This document shows positions 11,305-24,997 of a stretch of DNA of 64,000 nt, in pieces; position 1 is the stretch's first letter; each line of letters starts with the position of its first letter. This DNA is from Scilla litardierei (Eukaryota > Streptophyta > Magnoliopsida > Asparagales > Asparagaceae). Position numbers and translations under genes: made by a program. The DNA lies in contig CM061134.1 of the NCBI GenBank assembly GCA_030789695.1, forward strand, positions 65,609,481-65,673,480. The letters run 5' to 3'. Below the pieces are notes generated by a model. The model saw only the letters and a list, made by a program, of their open reading frames with translations, was not told where the DNA came from and ran no database searches.

Positions 11305-13417
11305 TGATCGGCCCCGGATATACACCCGGAGAACGATTGTAGTTTTACCGCAAGCGCACGGTCAAGTGGCGAGTGGGTATCGAACACGAGGAGGTGGTGT
11401 TGGCTCCAATCTATCCTAGGTTGGCTCGACTACGAATGTTTTATTGGTGGAGATGGTTATGGTATGATATAATGGAAATGGTGGTTGATGTCGGTGTCGA
11501 TGATAAAGATGCTGGTCAAATATCGATTCAAATACAATATAATAAAAGTGTCTAGGGCTAGGAAATCCCCACTACGGATCGTCATACATCATTGTAAATA
11601 GTGAATCTCAATATTACTAGACTTGTGTTGAGGTGAACTAGTCGTAACTGAATATAGAACCAAGCTCACGCTCTCGCGCTATTGCCGGTTTATAGCAACC
11701 TAGGTTAAGGCCCACTCTCATCAAACCCTAACCTAAGCCACTAGCATTAGGATCGACATCATCGTTCAATCGCCCCTCGAGCCCACTCTTGTGCAAACTC
11801 AAGTTACGATCTAGGTTGTGATAACTCGTATTCGTCCAATCTCTTGCAAACGAATATGGTTATAGATCTATAATAAAAATGCTAGCTTTGGTCCAATCTC
11901 TTGTAAACCAAGTCTAGCGAATCTCGATTATAAATCTAAATCGAATATCTAGGCATTCCCATCGATCGTATCCAATCTCTTGTAAACCCCGAATCGATGA
12001 AAATCCCTAGTTATCCGTGATAAATCAATCCCAACCTAACCTTCTAGCAATTCTAGCAACATAGAAATTCATCAATCACAAATCTGAAATTAGATCCATA
12101 GGGTTCATCCCTATGCCCTAGAACAACAATCAACCAAGCATAGCAATAACGATATAGAAATTAATAAGAGACATTGCTTGCATATTAAAAAATAGCAAAT
12201 CAAAGTTTCAAATAATAAGAACAGTGATACTTAGCTTTGATGAAGAACTTCAATCCAATTACAAGCTTTTAGATCCAAGAGGGGGCCTAGGGCATGGCCT
12301 AACCTCTAAAATAGTCTCCAAGAAAACAATATGGAACTCCCCTCTAATGACGGCTACAAACCTCATAAATATCCCCCCAAAAACACTAGCAAATAACCCC
12401 TAAAAACCCTCCGAAACCCGCGCCCAAAATCAGATCTGCACGTAATTTAAGTTCTGGGCTGGCAGCGACTCGGCCGAGTGGAAAGCTCACTCGGCCGAGC
12501 GAGAATTCCTGCAGAAACTCCAGAAAACAGCACTCTGTCAAAAACTGTCAAAAACTGGTCACCTGGCTGAGTGGAAAGCTCACTCGGCTGAGTGAAAGTG
12601 TCACTCGGCCGAGTGACACTGATATGCGAATTCTAGAACTGCAGCATCAACTTGCAGAAATTCTCCAGATTTCATCCGACCTCCGATTGGCGCGTTCTTG
12701 GCGGCGTTGGAACCTCCATGAAGTCTGCTATCCATAAAAAATATGAGAAAAATACTTTGTCTTCTTGAATGATAGTAGATTTAAAAAGAGTAAGAGACTG
12801 TTTGAAAATCTGGGCGCTCGTGTCATCAACGTCACTCGGCTGAGTGGGATTCTTCACTCGGTCAAGTGGACTTCTCTACTCGGCCGAGTAGGGTCTTCTG
12901 CTGTTCTTCCAAAATTCCATAGAGTTAGCTTTGATTTTCTTCAGAAATTCTGACACACACGGGCGAGTGGAGTTTTCTACTCGGCCGAGTGGAGTTCACC
13001 ACTCGGCCGAGTGCATTATGGACTCAGGTATGCAGATGTTTTTGTATCAGCCGCGTACTCGGCCGAGTACGCGGCTTCACTCAGGCGAGTGACTAGCATG
13101 ACTCGACCGAGTGGCCTGTTTCTGGAATCAAATCTTCTCCTCCTCGTCTCCTCGTCGATTCTATCGGTCTTCTTCTTCTCCTGTTCATTATCTATCGTCG
13201 TTAGCTCCTCGATATGGCCATGGGCGACGCTCCGATATGCGTGCAAGTCCATTAATCTCATTTTTTCTCCTGATTGCTCCATATTTCCTGAAATCCGACA
13301 AAAACAAGAAATAGTGAAGAGTAACGTAATATCGTCGAATAATCGTGAAAATCGTAATATGAGCAATCAAAATGGCATGAAAATATACAGAAAAAGGTGT
13401 AAAATATGGACCGATCA
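11305..13417. mobile_element. Element B: solo LTR of an unclassified LTR retrotransposon (2113 bp)
   Basis: It begins TGATCGG and ends CCGATCA, and is flanked by ctaag (11300-11304 and 13418-13422). The right LTR of A lacks it. No protein coding is seen. Near the start is an accgcaagcgcacgg block, a word I associate with some Ty3/gypsy LTRs, so gypsy is likely but not proven. The element carries many CTCGGCCGAG palindromes (12467-13105). Confidence 0.85.
12467..13105. repeat. Array of CACTCGGCCGAGTG palindromes in solo LTR B
   Basis: About ten copies of the palindromic core CTCGGCCGAG or one-base variants occur, at irregular spacing. The longest perfect palindrome is 26 bases at 13050-13075, centred on ggcc. 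The words differ in sequence from, but resemble in layout, the palindrome arrays in the two Sireviruses of this window. Confidence 0.85.
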
Positions 13418-15588
13418 CTAAGCAACAACGGTACATACTGAAAAGTAAAGGCAAACAGAACTAAATGGAGAGAATAACTATATCGTGGAAGTGCAAGTGT
13501 AAAGCAGTCTAGGCAAGTGAAACATACTACTCCTGTAGCTAAAAGTACGACAAGTAAAGTACTGTGACTACACAAGTGTAATAAGTAACGTGCATGGAAT
13601 GTGTAAATTAAAGGTTACGGTGCAGAAGTGCATGGGACGTGTAAAGTAAAGGTGACTGTGGAAAATTTACTACACTAGAACTACGTGACTCAAGTCAGAG
13701 AGTACAATATGTGACCATCGAGTTCCTCTCTTGCCTGGATGCGCTTACCCAGACGAATGCCGAAACACAGGCAGCGGTACATGTATTTTACCGAAACTCA
13801 AGCAGCGGGACGGGATGCCGAAACACAGGCAGCTGTATGGAAAGATAAACTCCAGTCTCTCCTGCACTCTCTCAAACTATGAGTTACCCCCAAAACCCAG
13901 TGAAGTATCAAGTGTTCTATGTACATGTTTTATACGGGATGTTTCACAAGATATTCCATATGTTGTATCACACGATGCTAGTCAACCCAAGTCCACTGGT
14001 TGACTTTCTTATTGAAAACCAGAACATTAGAAATTCTTTTCAAAGCAGGCTGGGCCAAGCGAAGTGAGGATAAAGACAAGTCCAACATTCGGAGTGTCGA
14101 TTCCATGCTTCGAGCATCTAATAGTGTTGTTTAGCACACAATTTACCCAAGTTGATGGTTGTGTACTACAACCACCAAAGTTGAAAGTTGGCAAAGTAAT
14201 CTGTAGTTGATTACTTTCCCATTAGATTAGGTCTCTAGTTCGGTTCAAGTCAAATAGCCGTTCTGAGGCTATAGTGGTGTTATAAGTTCATACCGGTACA
14301 CTAGCTAATTTTCTAACTTTAGAATTCATCATGACTTACAGTCTCCGAGGATGTGGTAGCAAGCTAGGACTAGTCTATGGCTTCGACGGACATTGGTGCA
14401 CAAGAATTAGTACCTGAAAACACAAGAATAATTGGTTATAGAACACGACATTTCCTATCTAAATAATTTGATCGTCTGGATTTTTAAAATTGATTGAAAT
14501 GTTGTTGAAAAGCGTTCTAAATTTTTATATAGACTAGATATGAGGAAAATAATTTTACTGTAGGAGAAATTATTTTTCTAAAGCTTATAGTAATTTTTAT
14601 AATCTTTAAAAGCTAAAAAACAATTTAAAAACTATTTTTCAATTAGTTAACATAATTATTCAAACATTACTTTAGGATGCAATCTGCATCGAAAAGTTTC
14701 GAGTTGTCAAAATGACCGTCTTGAAGAGTATTACCACATATATTTTTCTCACGTATCAGTTTATGTGAAAATAAGAAGTTTCGGATTTTTAAGTGAAAAC
14801 GACATATTTAAGTTTTAGGGTTAAAAATTTATTCTGGAAAAACTAAGCGTCTAATTGAGATTAAACCAGTACCATTGGGTCCAGAATGTCATTTCTGATT
14901 TTCTGGAGCTGCCCTTACATTTTTCCGACCCTTATATAATTTACTATAATTTTATAAACCAATAAACCCATTATATATACACGTCTATATATGAATACGT
15001 ATATATGTATACCAATTCATATTCTACCTTCTCTTCTTCCTTTCTTCGCTCTGCTCTGCTTCTCCTCTCTCTCTTGCTGCAGCGGTTCCATCAACATCGG
15101 AGGGAAAGCGCGGCGACGAGGGACAAGTCGCCGGCGGTGCGGGCGGCGCCAGCGAGGCGGTGGTGAGGTTAAAGTGATGGCAGGGGCACCGACGAGGGGT
15201 TGTGGGAAGGAGGCAGCTGAGGGGGATTTGTTGCAGGTACTGGGGACGGCGGCGACTATCGGAGCAGCGAGGGGAACGTCATGGAAGGGGGGTGGCAGTT
15301 ATGAAGCGACTGAGGCAGATACGGAGGAGGCTGTTGTGGTTGAGGAACCATCGTTCGTCTAGGGGTGGAGGAAATGAGAGCACGAAAGCAATGGATTCGG
15401 GTCGGAGACAGGGGAGTTCGATGTGGTTGCGACGACGAAGGGGCCTGGAGGTGGTTGGAAGTGCTATCGGTGGCGGAGCAGGGTCGGGGAGCTTGGAGCG
15501 GGGTCTTGTTGGTTGTCGTGGTCGGAGCTCCGAGAGCTCAGGGGCTGTAGCTAGTCACTGGCAGAGCGGCAGTCATCGGTGGGCTCAG

Positions 15589-18580
15589 TGTCATGCCCTA
15601 TTTAGCACTATACGTGTATTCTACTGAACACACGTGGTATTTCTACCTACGGTGCATACGTAAGCATGAAATAAACGTGGATATCGATGTATGTAACGTA
15701 GTGCAAGGAGGATTGGGCAGTAATGTGTGGCTAAGAGACGAGAAAGCGAGATTGAGTGTAGGAGAAGTGTGAAAGACGTTGTGGGTGTAAAACAACAGGA
15801 ATGTGTTGGACGTGTGTGCGTGATGCATGTATGCATGTATGGATGTGCGTGGATGTGTGTATGGAGTTCCATGCTAGTGTAAAAAGGGTTAGGGATCAAT
15901 GGCAACCCCCGTAAATTTTTAGAAAAGTGAGGGGTAAAACGGTCATTTAGACTAAAGCTGCTGTGCGTACATCCTAAAGTGGTGTGTGTATAAAGTAATG
16001 GCAAACTTGTAAATACCTAGATGATGGATGGGTATTTTGGTCATTTAACTAAGTGCATGCTTATCCTAGAGAGGTTTCTAGTAATAGATATTTCAGGAGA
16101 ACTTTCTCCTTTCTTTACTTTTCTTTTCTTTTATCCTTCCATTTTCTTTTCCCATTTTTCCCCTCACCATGGCCGGCCATACCCCTTCTATTTTCCCCTT
16201 ATTTTCCAAATAAAACCCTAATTCCTATTCACAAATAGAAGGAATCCTTGCTTGCTTGAAGAGAGAAGAAGATGGAGAAGAAAGAAATAGGAAGAGAAGA
16301 TGAAATTAAGCTTTTTGAGGTAGGAATCCTTTTGGATTTGGAATTCCATTAAATTGATTCTTGCTATTATGTTTTTATAGTTTGTTTTACTTAATATGAA
16401 TTAGGGATGGTGAAAATTCATGAGCCATATTTCAATTTCATAAAGTATCCCTTGAAATTCTTAGTAAAAACAACCCCTTTGAAATCCTGAAATTTTGTTG
16501 TGTGTTGTTTCTGTAATTCTGGTTACTGTAGATCGAATTAGATTTCGAAAAAAATATGTGCTTGTATATCTTGAAGTTCTACCCCAAAATAATATAAATT
16601 TTGATATATGTTCAATTCAGAAATTAGGAGCAAAAATTCCATATTTACAACATGTCTGTTTGATTTTCAGTTTTGACACAGTTTAGAAACATTGAGCTAA
16701 ACACCTACACACACATGGAAATTTTATGTTCTTGGTCTCGTTGGAAAATTAACAAGTTTATCTATAATTTCATCAGAGTGCTTATATTTCGAATTTCTGG
16801 CTGAAACATACCCAAAATTGGCTTTCAATACAGACCCTGAAATCTGTCTGAAAAACAGATTTGACACACTTCACCAAATAATTCACCATAAATCACCTAC
16901 TTAATATTTTTGCCTGAAATGTTATCTGTAAATCCAAAACTACCATACCTACAACTTTCATTTGAGGATGTTTGCTAACTTCTGATTACAATTTGGTTAT
17001 AACAGCCATGTTTTATGAATGTCTATATGTTTCTTGCAAGCTGAAGCATTTAAGTGGTAGTATGAATTGTGCCATGTTGCTAAACTCCCCTCTATGATGC
17101 ATGATTATTGATGTTACTTGAAAGATAGTTTAGTTATGCTAATGGATATTGAATTTTTTATGTGACAATGATCACGGGTATGTCGCCTGCCAAGTGTTTG
17201 TGAAAATGCCACAATGAAATGAAAGTTGAAAAATATGAGAAATGGGCTTGTAAATACATGTGTTATGAAATGTGTTGTGAAATAGTAATGATGGGGTCAT
17301 GTAAAGTATGGTTTCATATGTTATGAGTGATGAATTGAAATGGTTATGTTGAAGGGCATGCCACTTGGGTGCATGACCCATTTGATATGTGATTTGATTA
17401 CGATTGAGGGCATGGCACTTCGGTGGATGACCCATGTTGATATGAGTGTAGAATGTGAAACCATGCAACGTGTCCCCTTCAGTGCTATAAATAATGTTAA
17501 ATGAGATTTTAGAATGTCCCAGTCCTCTCTAATGAGGGTGAGTTAGCAAAACCTGGGTTTTAGGTGGGATTTGAGTAAATTGTGGATATGAGGCCTGGAC
17601 TGAGAAGTTGTGGGAAATGATAATGTGATATGCGATATTTATACCCACTCGCCTTTATCGGGAGTGGAGGGGACATACGGAGGTTGTGTTATTATGTGGA
17701 GAGCCTCACTCCTGCCAGGGACGGGAGAGCTGAGAGGCCTGGTGTCGTACAGTGCCCGTGTCCACTGTGCCGTGTGCTATTTTACCCCAAATTTGGGGTG
17801 AAGTCCAGGTCCTGGTACCACACAGTTTACCCAAGTTCCAATGAATTCAATTATAAAATAATAAAATAAGAATTTGCATGTTACTCCTTCTGCTGACAGT
17901 ACTTCCCTTTTTCTTTACTTGCTTCACCGGTGACACATGTTATGCTTCTGACAGTTGTGATTTCCATATTAAATTGTGGTTGCATGAATATTTGTATCGT
18001 TATTTGTGCTAACCCTTTTCTTGTAGCAGCTCGACATTGGACTGCAGGTATGATCCCCTTACTTAGCTATTTACTTTTCATTACGTTACTTAGTTTGCAT
18101 GCGTTATTTCTCTTGCCTTGTCTTGTGGATTAATAACCTTAGAACTGTGCTCAAAATCCAAGTTGGTTCCTACTGGGGCACACATTGACGTGCTCCTCCC
18201 CACTTTTCAGGTAGTAGGGATAGCATGGTTGGCGGTGACTTGGAGTCAGGTTTCAGGGGGTAGCACTTGGTGTGAGCTGTAGTTGTGGTGTGACATGGTT
18301 ATTTTGGGAGGTGGAGAGTGATGATGTATGTGTAGTGGTGTATCTGGACTATGTACATTAATTGAAGTTGATATATATGATATGTTGTTGTTGATCTATG
18401 TTATTTATGAGATTGTTTTGATATTACTGTGGAGTTTCACTTGTACTATCACAACATGTGCGCAGTGGCCTGCTTGTTCTGTTTTTCCTTTTCACTTTTT
18501 TTTCGCTCTTATCACCCTCACTCTTCAGGATACGAATAAAATTTTTTAATGCCGGGTATTCTGGGGAATGGGGCGTGACA
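15589..18580 (+). repeat. 5' LTR of element C (2992 bp)
   Basis: It is collinear with 22021-24997 and with solo LTR D. Differences between the two LTRs of C are scattered throughout, which suggests a moderately old insertion. Confidence 0.9.
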
Positions 18581-19440
18581 GTTTTTGGAGGCCCATGCAG
18601 GTCATCGCACTGCGCTGTGCGTAAGGATAATACAAGTAATACTTCAGAAGGTGATTGTGATAGATTAGCCCTAAGGTGGATAGTGACTTTAGAGCCTTAA
18701 GTGATTCACCCTTAAACCCCTAGCTTAGGAGGTCAGGGGATGAACTTCCTACAGTGGAGTATATTATAGATGTATATTTGTTGGTATCAGTGTATACATA
18801 TAGAATAATGAGAATTCGTGTATATAAATGCAATTGTTGTACTTGGATATTTGAATTATATACATCGCATGTCTGCTTGTATTCAATAAACTTATATACT
18901 TGTATTAGTTGCAAGTATGGATAGGTGTGGGCGTATATACTAGGTGTACGAGTGCTTGAGTACATGTATATGTTATTTCTCTATATAGATAGAAGATGCG
19001 GATATGTGGGTAGGTATGTGTTATACTTGTGTGATTCTGAGGCATAGGTGATATGAATATGTATATTCGTGGATGTATATTGGTAGGTACATATATGTTA
19101 TTGGGAACGTATGAGTTGTAATGGTGTGAGTGAGGATATGCACGTATGATATGAGTGCATGTAAGTATTTTCCTATGAGTGTGTATCTATCCTTGTATGT
19201 ATAGAGTAGTGGATCGTCCATATTGTCTTTGGACATGGGGGAAGTGTATGTGAGTGAATATATGTGTATTTGTATGGCCAGATGGTGTATGGGCAGATGG
19301 TGTAGATATAGTATGGAATACTGGTGCAGATATATCACTAGTATTGCATCGCTAGGGTATGAATTCTTAATGTGTTAAAATTTTGAATAATTGTAAGTGT
19401 GTGTATGTGCTACCTATGTGTTAATATGAACGGGTACATT

Positions 19441-19544
19441 GTCTTAATTTAGTATATGGTTGTGGGGTGTACTATTGTGTGAAGATAGGTGTGTCTTAAT
19501 TTAGTATATGGTTGTGGGGTGTACTATTGCGTGAAGATAGGTGT
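19441..19544 (+). repeat. 52-bp tandem duplication
   Basis: The unit starting gtcttaatttagtatatggt at 19441 is repeated at 19493 with a single clear change (tgtg to tgcg). Confidence 0.85.
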
Positions 19545-21456
19545 TGCGCTATGGCCATATATGGTGCGCATGTAGCGATATAGATAAGAAATGGACGTAT
19601 GGATAATACGAGTAATGCTCCCGAGTATTTGGGATAGATGCATCCTGAGGTAGGTATTGGTGCTTTAGACCCGTCCACCTAAGTTGAGGCCCTTAGCTCT
19701 ATACCATGCCTAATGTGGGATAGGGATATAAGTCTGACGTGTAACACTTGTAGGACGTGATGGATATAAGGGGTTGAGACTATGGAGTACGTGTATAAAT
19801 GGGATGGCTTGGTTTGCATAGTTAAGTAAAGTTATGGTTTATATGCTTACCCCGTAGAATGGTGTTTATAGGACCATTTGGATGTATATGTAGTGCATGT
19901 ACACTTGTGTATATAGTGGCATGAGGGGGGGATTGTGTATTGGTATATGCGATATTTGTATGTATATAGGTGTATTGCAGCTGGCGTGGTGTGATTGTGT
20001 ATATGTGTTGTTATTATTGAACGTGTATTGGTGTATGTCTTATGAGTGGTTATACGTATATGTATGTGAATGATCCCTATTCTGATATATATGTATCAGT
20101 ATATGAATGTATACGTATATGGGGTGTGACTATCTACTGAATGTGTATGAATATTGAAGTACACTTATTAGTGTATGTACTAGTATACTAGTAAAAGTGT
20201 GGATACATTGGATGTTATGTATATGGTGGTATGGGTAGCTGCCGACTACCTGCTAGTATAGTTGAGTAGCTTGATTGTATAGGTGTAAAAGCATGATATG
20301 CATGGTATGCGTGTATGGGTGTGTGCCCATACATGGGAATGTATGTGCATGGTTGCATGGATCCTAATAGGTATATATATGCATGTCTGTATGCATACCT
20401 ACTATTAGAATAATAATCTGGTGTGTATGAGCGAGCGTGTATTTGGCTATGTGTAGGCTTAGATATCTATATATGGAATTGATACGTATACCTCTGCGTG
20501 TATATAATGAGTATGTGCATATAATTAGGTTATATAGAGTATCGTGTGGTGTATTAGTTGATGTGTATATGTGCATATGTATTATAATTGTATGGATTTC
20601 TATTATACATGTCACAATGAAGTGTAAGGATGTGTTCATGTATGTGAAATGTGTAGTAGGAGAATATGTAATGATGTGTATATTGGGTGAATGAATATAT
20701 ATACTGGTATATATCTTTGTTTGTTTATCTGCTGATCTATCCTATAGGGTTGTCTATCCAGGTGTATCTTGGTGAGCCTTGGATAAATGTATTCTTGTTT
20801 GTAAAAGAGAATATATAGGTCTGTACCAGAGCATGTGTGTATGTGCGTAAATGTGCAATGTAAATGTAAATGTAAATGTGATAGATATGGAATATATGTG
20901 TATATATATATTTTATGAATATAAGTGAATGAAACTGTTTGGTATGTAGGTATTGCGATGTGCGTGATTGTTTGCATATGTATACACGTGTGTGGGGTGT
21001 ATATGGATAGTTATAATTATTTGACTATCATGTCAGTATGTGCGTAGGATGTGTAAAGGTAGTTATATATATAACATATGGTAGGGGATGTGTTATGTTT
21101 GTGCACTCTTGTGTGTATTGTGTGTGGTATATGTGCCTATTTGTGTGAGGCAGTAGGTGCACTGCTATGGATGTGAGGTTATGTGTATATTTATTTATAG
21201 TATGATTGCAAACCTTATGTGACTTGATCATGCATGTGTTAGTACGTGCACGTGAATGTATGTATGGATGTGACTAAATAATGTGTGAATATAGATATTT
21301 ATGTGCCTATACATGGGAGTGAGCCCATATGATTAAGTATTGAGTGTTTAGGGATCCGGTGTGCTTACGGTGTGACACCGTGATAGTTACACTGTTTATT
21401 AAGTAATGGTGTGTAGATTAATGTGTATTGTTGTATGTTTGTGCATGGATATAGAC

Positions 21457-21459
<3 letters not shown>

Positions 21460-21525
<66 letters not shown>
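21460..21525 (+). repeat. (TG)33 microsatellite
   Basis: A pure TG/GT run of 66 bases. The His-Thr or Cys-Val repeat open frames across it are artefacts. Confidence 0.95.
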
Positions 21526-21527
<2 letters not shown>

Positions 21528-22010
21528 CAGGTAGGATGTAAGTCGTTTATACCTGAATCTATTTGTGGTGTATATGAAAGCGTACAATGTGTGAGTGCCT
21601 TAAAAATCATGATATGGATATGATGTGATGTCATATCACATAGGTATGAGTAGTGATCTGGATAAATATAATGATATGTATAGAGATCTATTTGTGGTAT
21701 GTGTGTGTATCGTATCTGTTAGTGTGTATATATGTGCTTAGATATCTGTGTGAAGGATGCATATATGTATATATACATATGTAGTGAATGCATATAGTGA
21801 GATGGATGCGATATTAGGTGAATAATAAGATGTATCTGTGATATGTATGTGATGCATATGTGTATGGACGACAGTGAAGCATATAGTGTATATATATGTG
21901 GCGTGAGTATGTATTCTTGTTTGTACTTCATGAGTAGTAAGACCATCATCTCTAGCTGACATTTGGCGGCCTCACACCTTAGAAAGTCCGAGGACGGACT
22001 TTATTTTATG

Positions 22011-22020
22011 GTGGGTAGGA
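22011..22020 (+). promoter_or_regulatory. Candidate polypurine tract of element C
   Basis: gtgggtagga lies directly before the 3' LTR. The sequence before it (tccgaggacg...) parallels the stretch before the 3' LTR of element A, where aaagagggtagga is found. Confidence 0.6.
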
Positions 22021-24997
22021 TGTCATGCCCTATTTAGCACTATACGTGTATTCTACTGAACACACGTGGTATTTCTACCTACAGTGCATACGTATGCATG
22101 AAATAAACATGGATATCGATGTATGTAACGTAGTGCAAGGGGGATTGGGCAGTAATGTGTGGCTAAGAGACGAGAAAGCGAGATTGAGTGTGGGAGAATT
22201 GTGAAAGACGTTGTGGGTGTAAAACAACAGGAATGTGTTGGACGTGTGTGTGTGATGCATGTATGCATGTATGGATGTGCGTGGATGTGCGTGGATGTGT
22301 GTAGGGAGAGCCTTACTAGTGTGAAAAGGGTTAGGGGTTAATGGCAACCCCCGCAAATTTTTGGAAAAGCGAGGGGCAAAACGGTCATTTGGACTAAAGC
22401 CGCTGTGCGTACATCCTAAAATGGTGTGTGCATAAAGTAATGGCAAACTTGTAAATACCTAGATGATGGAGGGGTATTTTGGTCATTTTACTAAGTGCAT
22501 GCTTATCCTAGAGAGGTTTCTAGTAATAGATATTTTAGGAGAACTTTCTCCTTTCTTCTTTACTTTTCTTTTCTTTTATCCTTCCATTTTCTTTTCCCAT
22601 TTTTCCCCTCACCATGGCCGGCCATACCCCTTCTCTTTTCCCCTTATTTTCCAAATGAAAACCCTAATTCCTATTCACAAATAGAAGGAATCCATGCTTG
22701 CTTGAAGAGAGAAGAAGATGGAGAAGAAAGAAAGAGGAAGAGAAGAGAAAATTATTTTGAGGTAGGAAACCTCTTGGATTAGAAATTCTATTAAATTGAT
22801 TCTTGCTATTATGTTTTTATAGCTTGTTCTACTTAATATGAATTAGGGATGGTGAAAATTCATGAGCCATGTTTCAATTTCACAAAGTATCCCTTGAAAT
22901 TCTTAGTAAAAACAACCCCTTTGTAATCCTGAAATTTTGTTGTGTGTTATTTCTGTAATTCTGGTTACTGTAGCTCGAATTAGGTTTCAAAAAAAATATG
23001 TGCTTGTAGATCTTGAAGTTCTACCCCAAAATAATATAAATTTTGATATATGTTCAATTCAGAAATTAGGAGCAAAAATTCCATATTTGCAACATGTCTG
23101 TTTGATTTTCAGTTTTGACACAGTTTAGCAAAATTGAGCTAAACACATGCACACACATGGAAATTTTATGTTCTTGGTCTCGTTGGAAAATAAACAAGTT
23201 TATCTATAATTTAATCAGCGTGTTTATATTTCAAATTTCTGGCTGAAACATGCCCAAAATTGGCTTTCAATACAGACACTGAAATCTGTCTGAAAAACAG
23301 ATTTGACACACTTCATCAAATAATTCACCATAAATCACCCACTTAATATTTTTCAAGAAACGTTATCTGTAAATCCAAAACTACCATACCTACGACTTCC
23401 ATTTGAGGATGTTTGCCAAATTCTGATTACAATTTGGTGATATCAGCCATGTTTTATGAATGTCTATATGTTTCCTGCAAGCTGAAGCATTTAAGTGGTA
23501 GTATGAATTGTGCCATGTTGCTAAACTCCCCTCTATGATGCATGATTGTTGATGTTACTTGAAAGATAGTTTAGTTATGCTAATGGATATTGAATTTTTG
23601 ATGTGACAATGATCACGGGTATGTCGCCTGCCAAGTGTTTGTGAAAATGCCACAATGAAATGAAAATTGAAAAATATGAGAAATGGGTTTGTAAATACAT
23701 GTGTTATGAAAATGTGTTGTGAAATAGTAATGATGGGGTCATGTAAAGCATGGTTTCATATGTTATGAGTGATGAATTGAAATGGCTATGTTGAAGGGCA
23801 TGACACTTGGGTGCATGACCCATTTGATATGTGATTTGATTACGATTGAGGGCATGGCACTTCGGTGTATGACCCATGTTAATATGAGTGTGGAATGTGA
23901 AACCATGCAACGTGTCCCCTTCAGTGCTATAAATAATGTTAAATGAGGTTTTATAATGTCTCAATCCTCTCTAATGAGGGTGAGTTAGCAAAACCCAGGT
24001 TTTAGGTGGGATTTGAGTAAATTGTGGATATGAGGCCTAGACTGAGAAGTTGTGAGAAATGATTATGTGATATGTGATATTTATACCCACTTGCCTTTAC
24101 CGGGAATGGAGGGGACATACAGAGGTTGTGTTATTATGTGGAGAGCCTCACTCCTGCCAGGGACGGGGAGCTGAGAGGCCCGGTGTCGTACAGTGCACGT
24201 GTCCACTGCACCGTGTACTATATTCACCCCAAATTTGGGGTGAAGTCCAGGTCCTGGTACCGCACAGTTTACTCAAGTTCCAATAAATTCAATTATAAAA
24301 TAATAAAATAAGAATTTGCGTGTTACTCCTTCTGCTGGCAGTACTTCCCTTTTTCTTTACTTGCTTCACCGGTGACACTGTGTTATGCTTCTGACAGTTG
24401 TGATTTCCCTTTTAAATTGTGGTTGCATGAATATTTATATCGTTATTCATGCTAACCCTTTTCTTGCAGCAGCTCGACATTGGACTGTAGGTATGATCCC
24501 CTTAGCTATTTACTTTTCATTACGTTACTTAGTTTGCATGCGTTATTTCTCTGGCCTTGTCTTGTGGATTAATAACCTTAGAACGGTGTTTCAAATCCAA
24601 GTTGGTTCCTACTGGGGCACGCATTGACGTGCTCCTCCCCACTTTTTAGGTAGCAGGGGTGGCATGGTTGGCGGTGACTTGGAGTCAGGTTTCAGGGGTA
24701 TCACTTGGTGTGAGCTATAGTTGTGGTGTGACATGGTTGTTTTGGGAGGTGGAGAGTGATGGTGTATATGTAGTGGTGTATCTGGACTATGTACATTAAT
24801 GGAAGTTGATATATATGATATGTTGTTGTTGATCTATGTTATTTATGAGATTGTTTTGATATTACTGTGGAGCTTCACTTGTACTATCACAGCATGTGCG
24901 CAGTGGCCTGCTTGTTCTGTTATCCCTTTTCACTTTCTTTTCTCTCGTATCACCCTTACTCTTTATTGTCGGGTATTCAAGGGAACGGGGTGTGACA
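22021..24997 (+). repeat. 3' LTR of element C (2977 bp)
   Basis: It starts TGTCATGCCC and ends gtgtgaca. It holds the same landmarks as the 5' LTR, including the ccatggccggcca box near 22614. Confidence 0.9.

Larger units (their letters stand above)
18581..22020 (+). other. Non-coding internal region of element C
   Basis: The region is rich in gtatatg/tgtgtat words and has no recognisable protein domain in any frame. It starts gtttttggaggcccatgcag, a candidate primer site shared with element A, and ends in gtgggtagga, the candidate polypurine tract. It contains a 52-bp tandem duplication and a GT microsatellite. Confidence 0.8.
15589..24997 (+). mobile_element. Element C: full-length non-coding LTR element (LARD-like), 9.4 kb
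   Basis: It has two LTRs of 2992 and 2977 bp starting TGTCATGCCC and ending GGG(C/T)GTGACA, with target duplication ctcag (15584-15588) and ctcgg (24998-25002). The intact site in A's right LTR reads ctcgg, so the left copy carries one later change. The 3440-bp internal region has no gag or pol, only TG/TA-rich low-complexity DNA. Large LTRs with a non-coding interior of about 3.5 kb are the hallmark of LARDs, which need proteins from another element. A purine-rich end before the right LTR fixes the plus orientation. Confidence 0.9.

Noticed and set aside
15042..15630. GC-rich overlapping open frames (also at 48902-49916)
   Set aside because: They sit in the two LTR copies of A, differ by frameshifts between copies and have Arg/Gly-rich shadow composition.
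15589..18580. A TIR DNA transposon with TGTCATGCCC/GGGCGTGACA ends
   Set aside because: A second direct copy, a 5-bp duplication around the pair and a polypurine tract fit an LTR element better.
21365..21634. His/Thr-repeat and Cys/Val-repeat open frames
   Set aside because: They are translations of the TG microsatellite.
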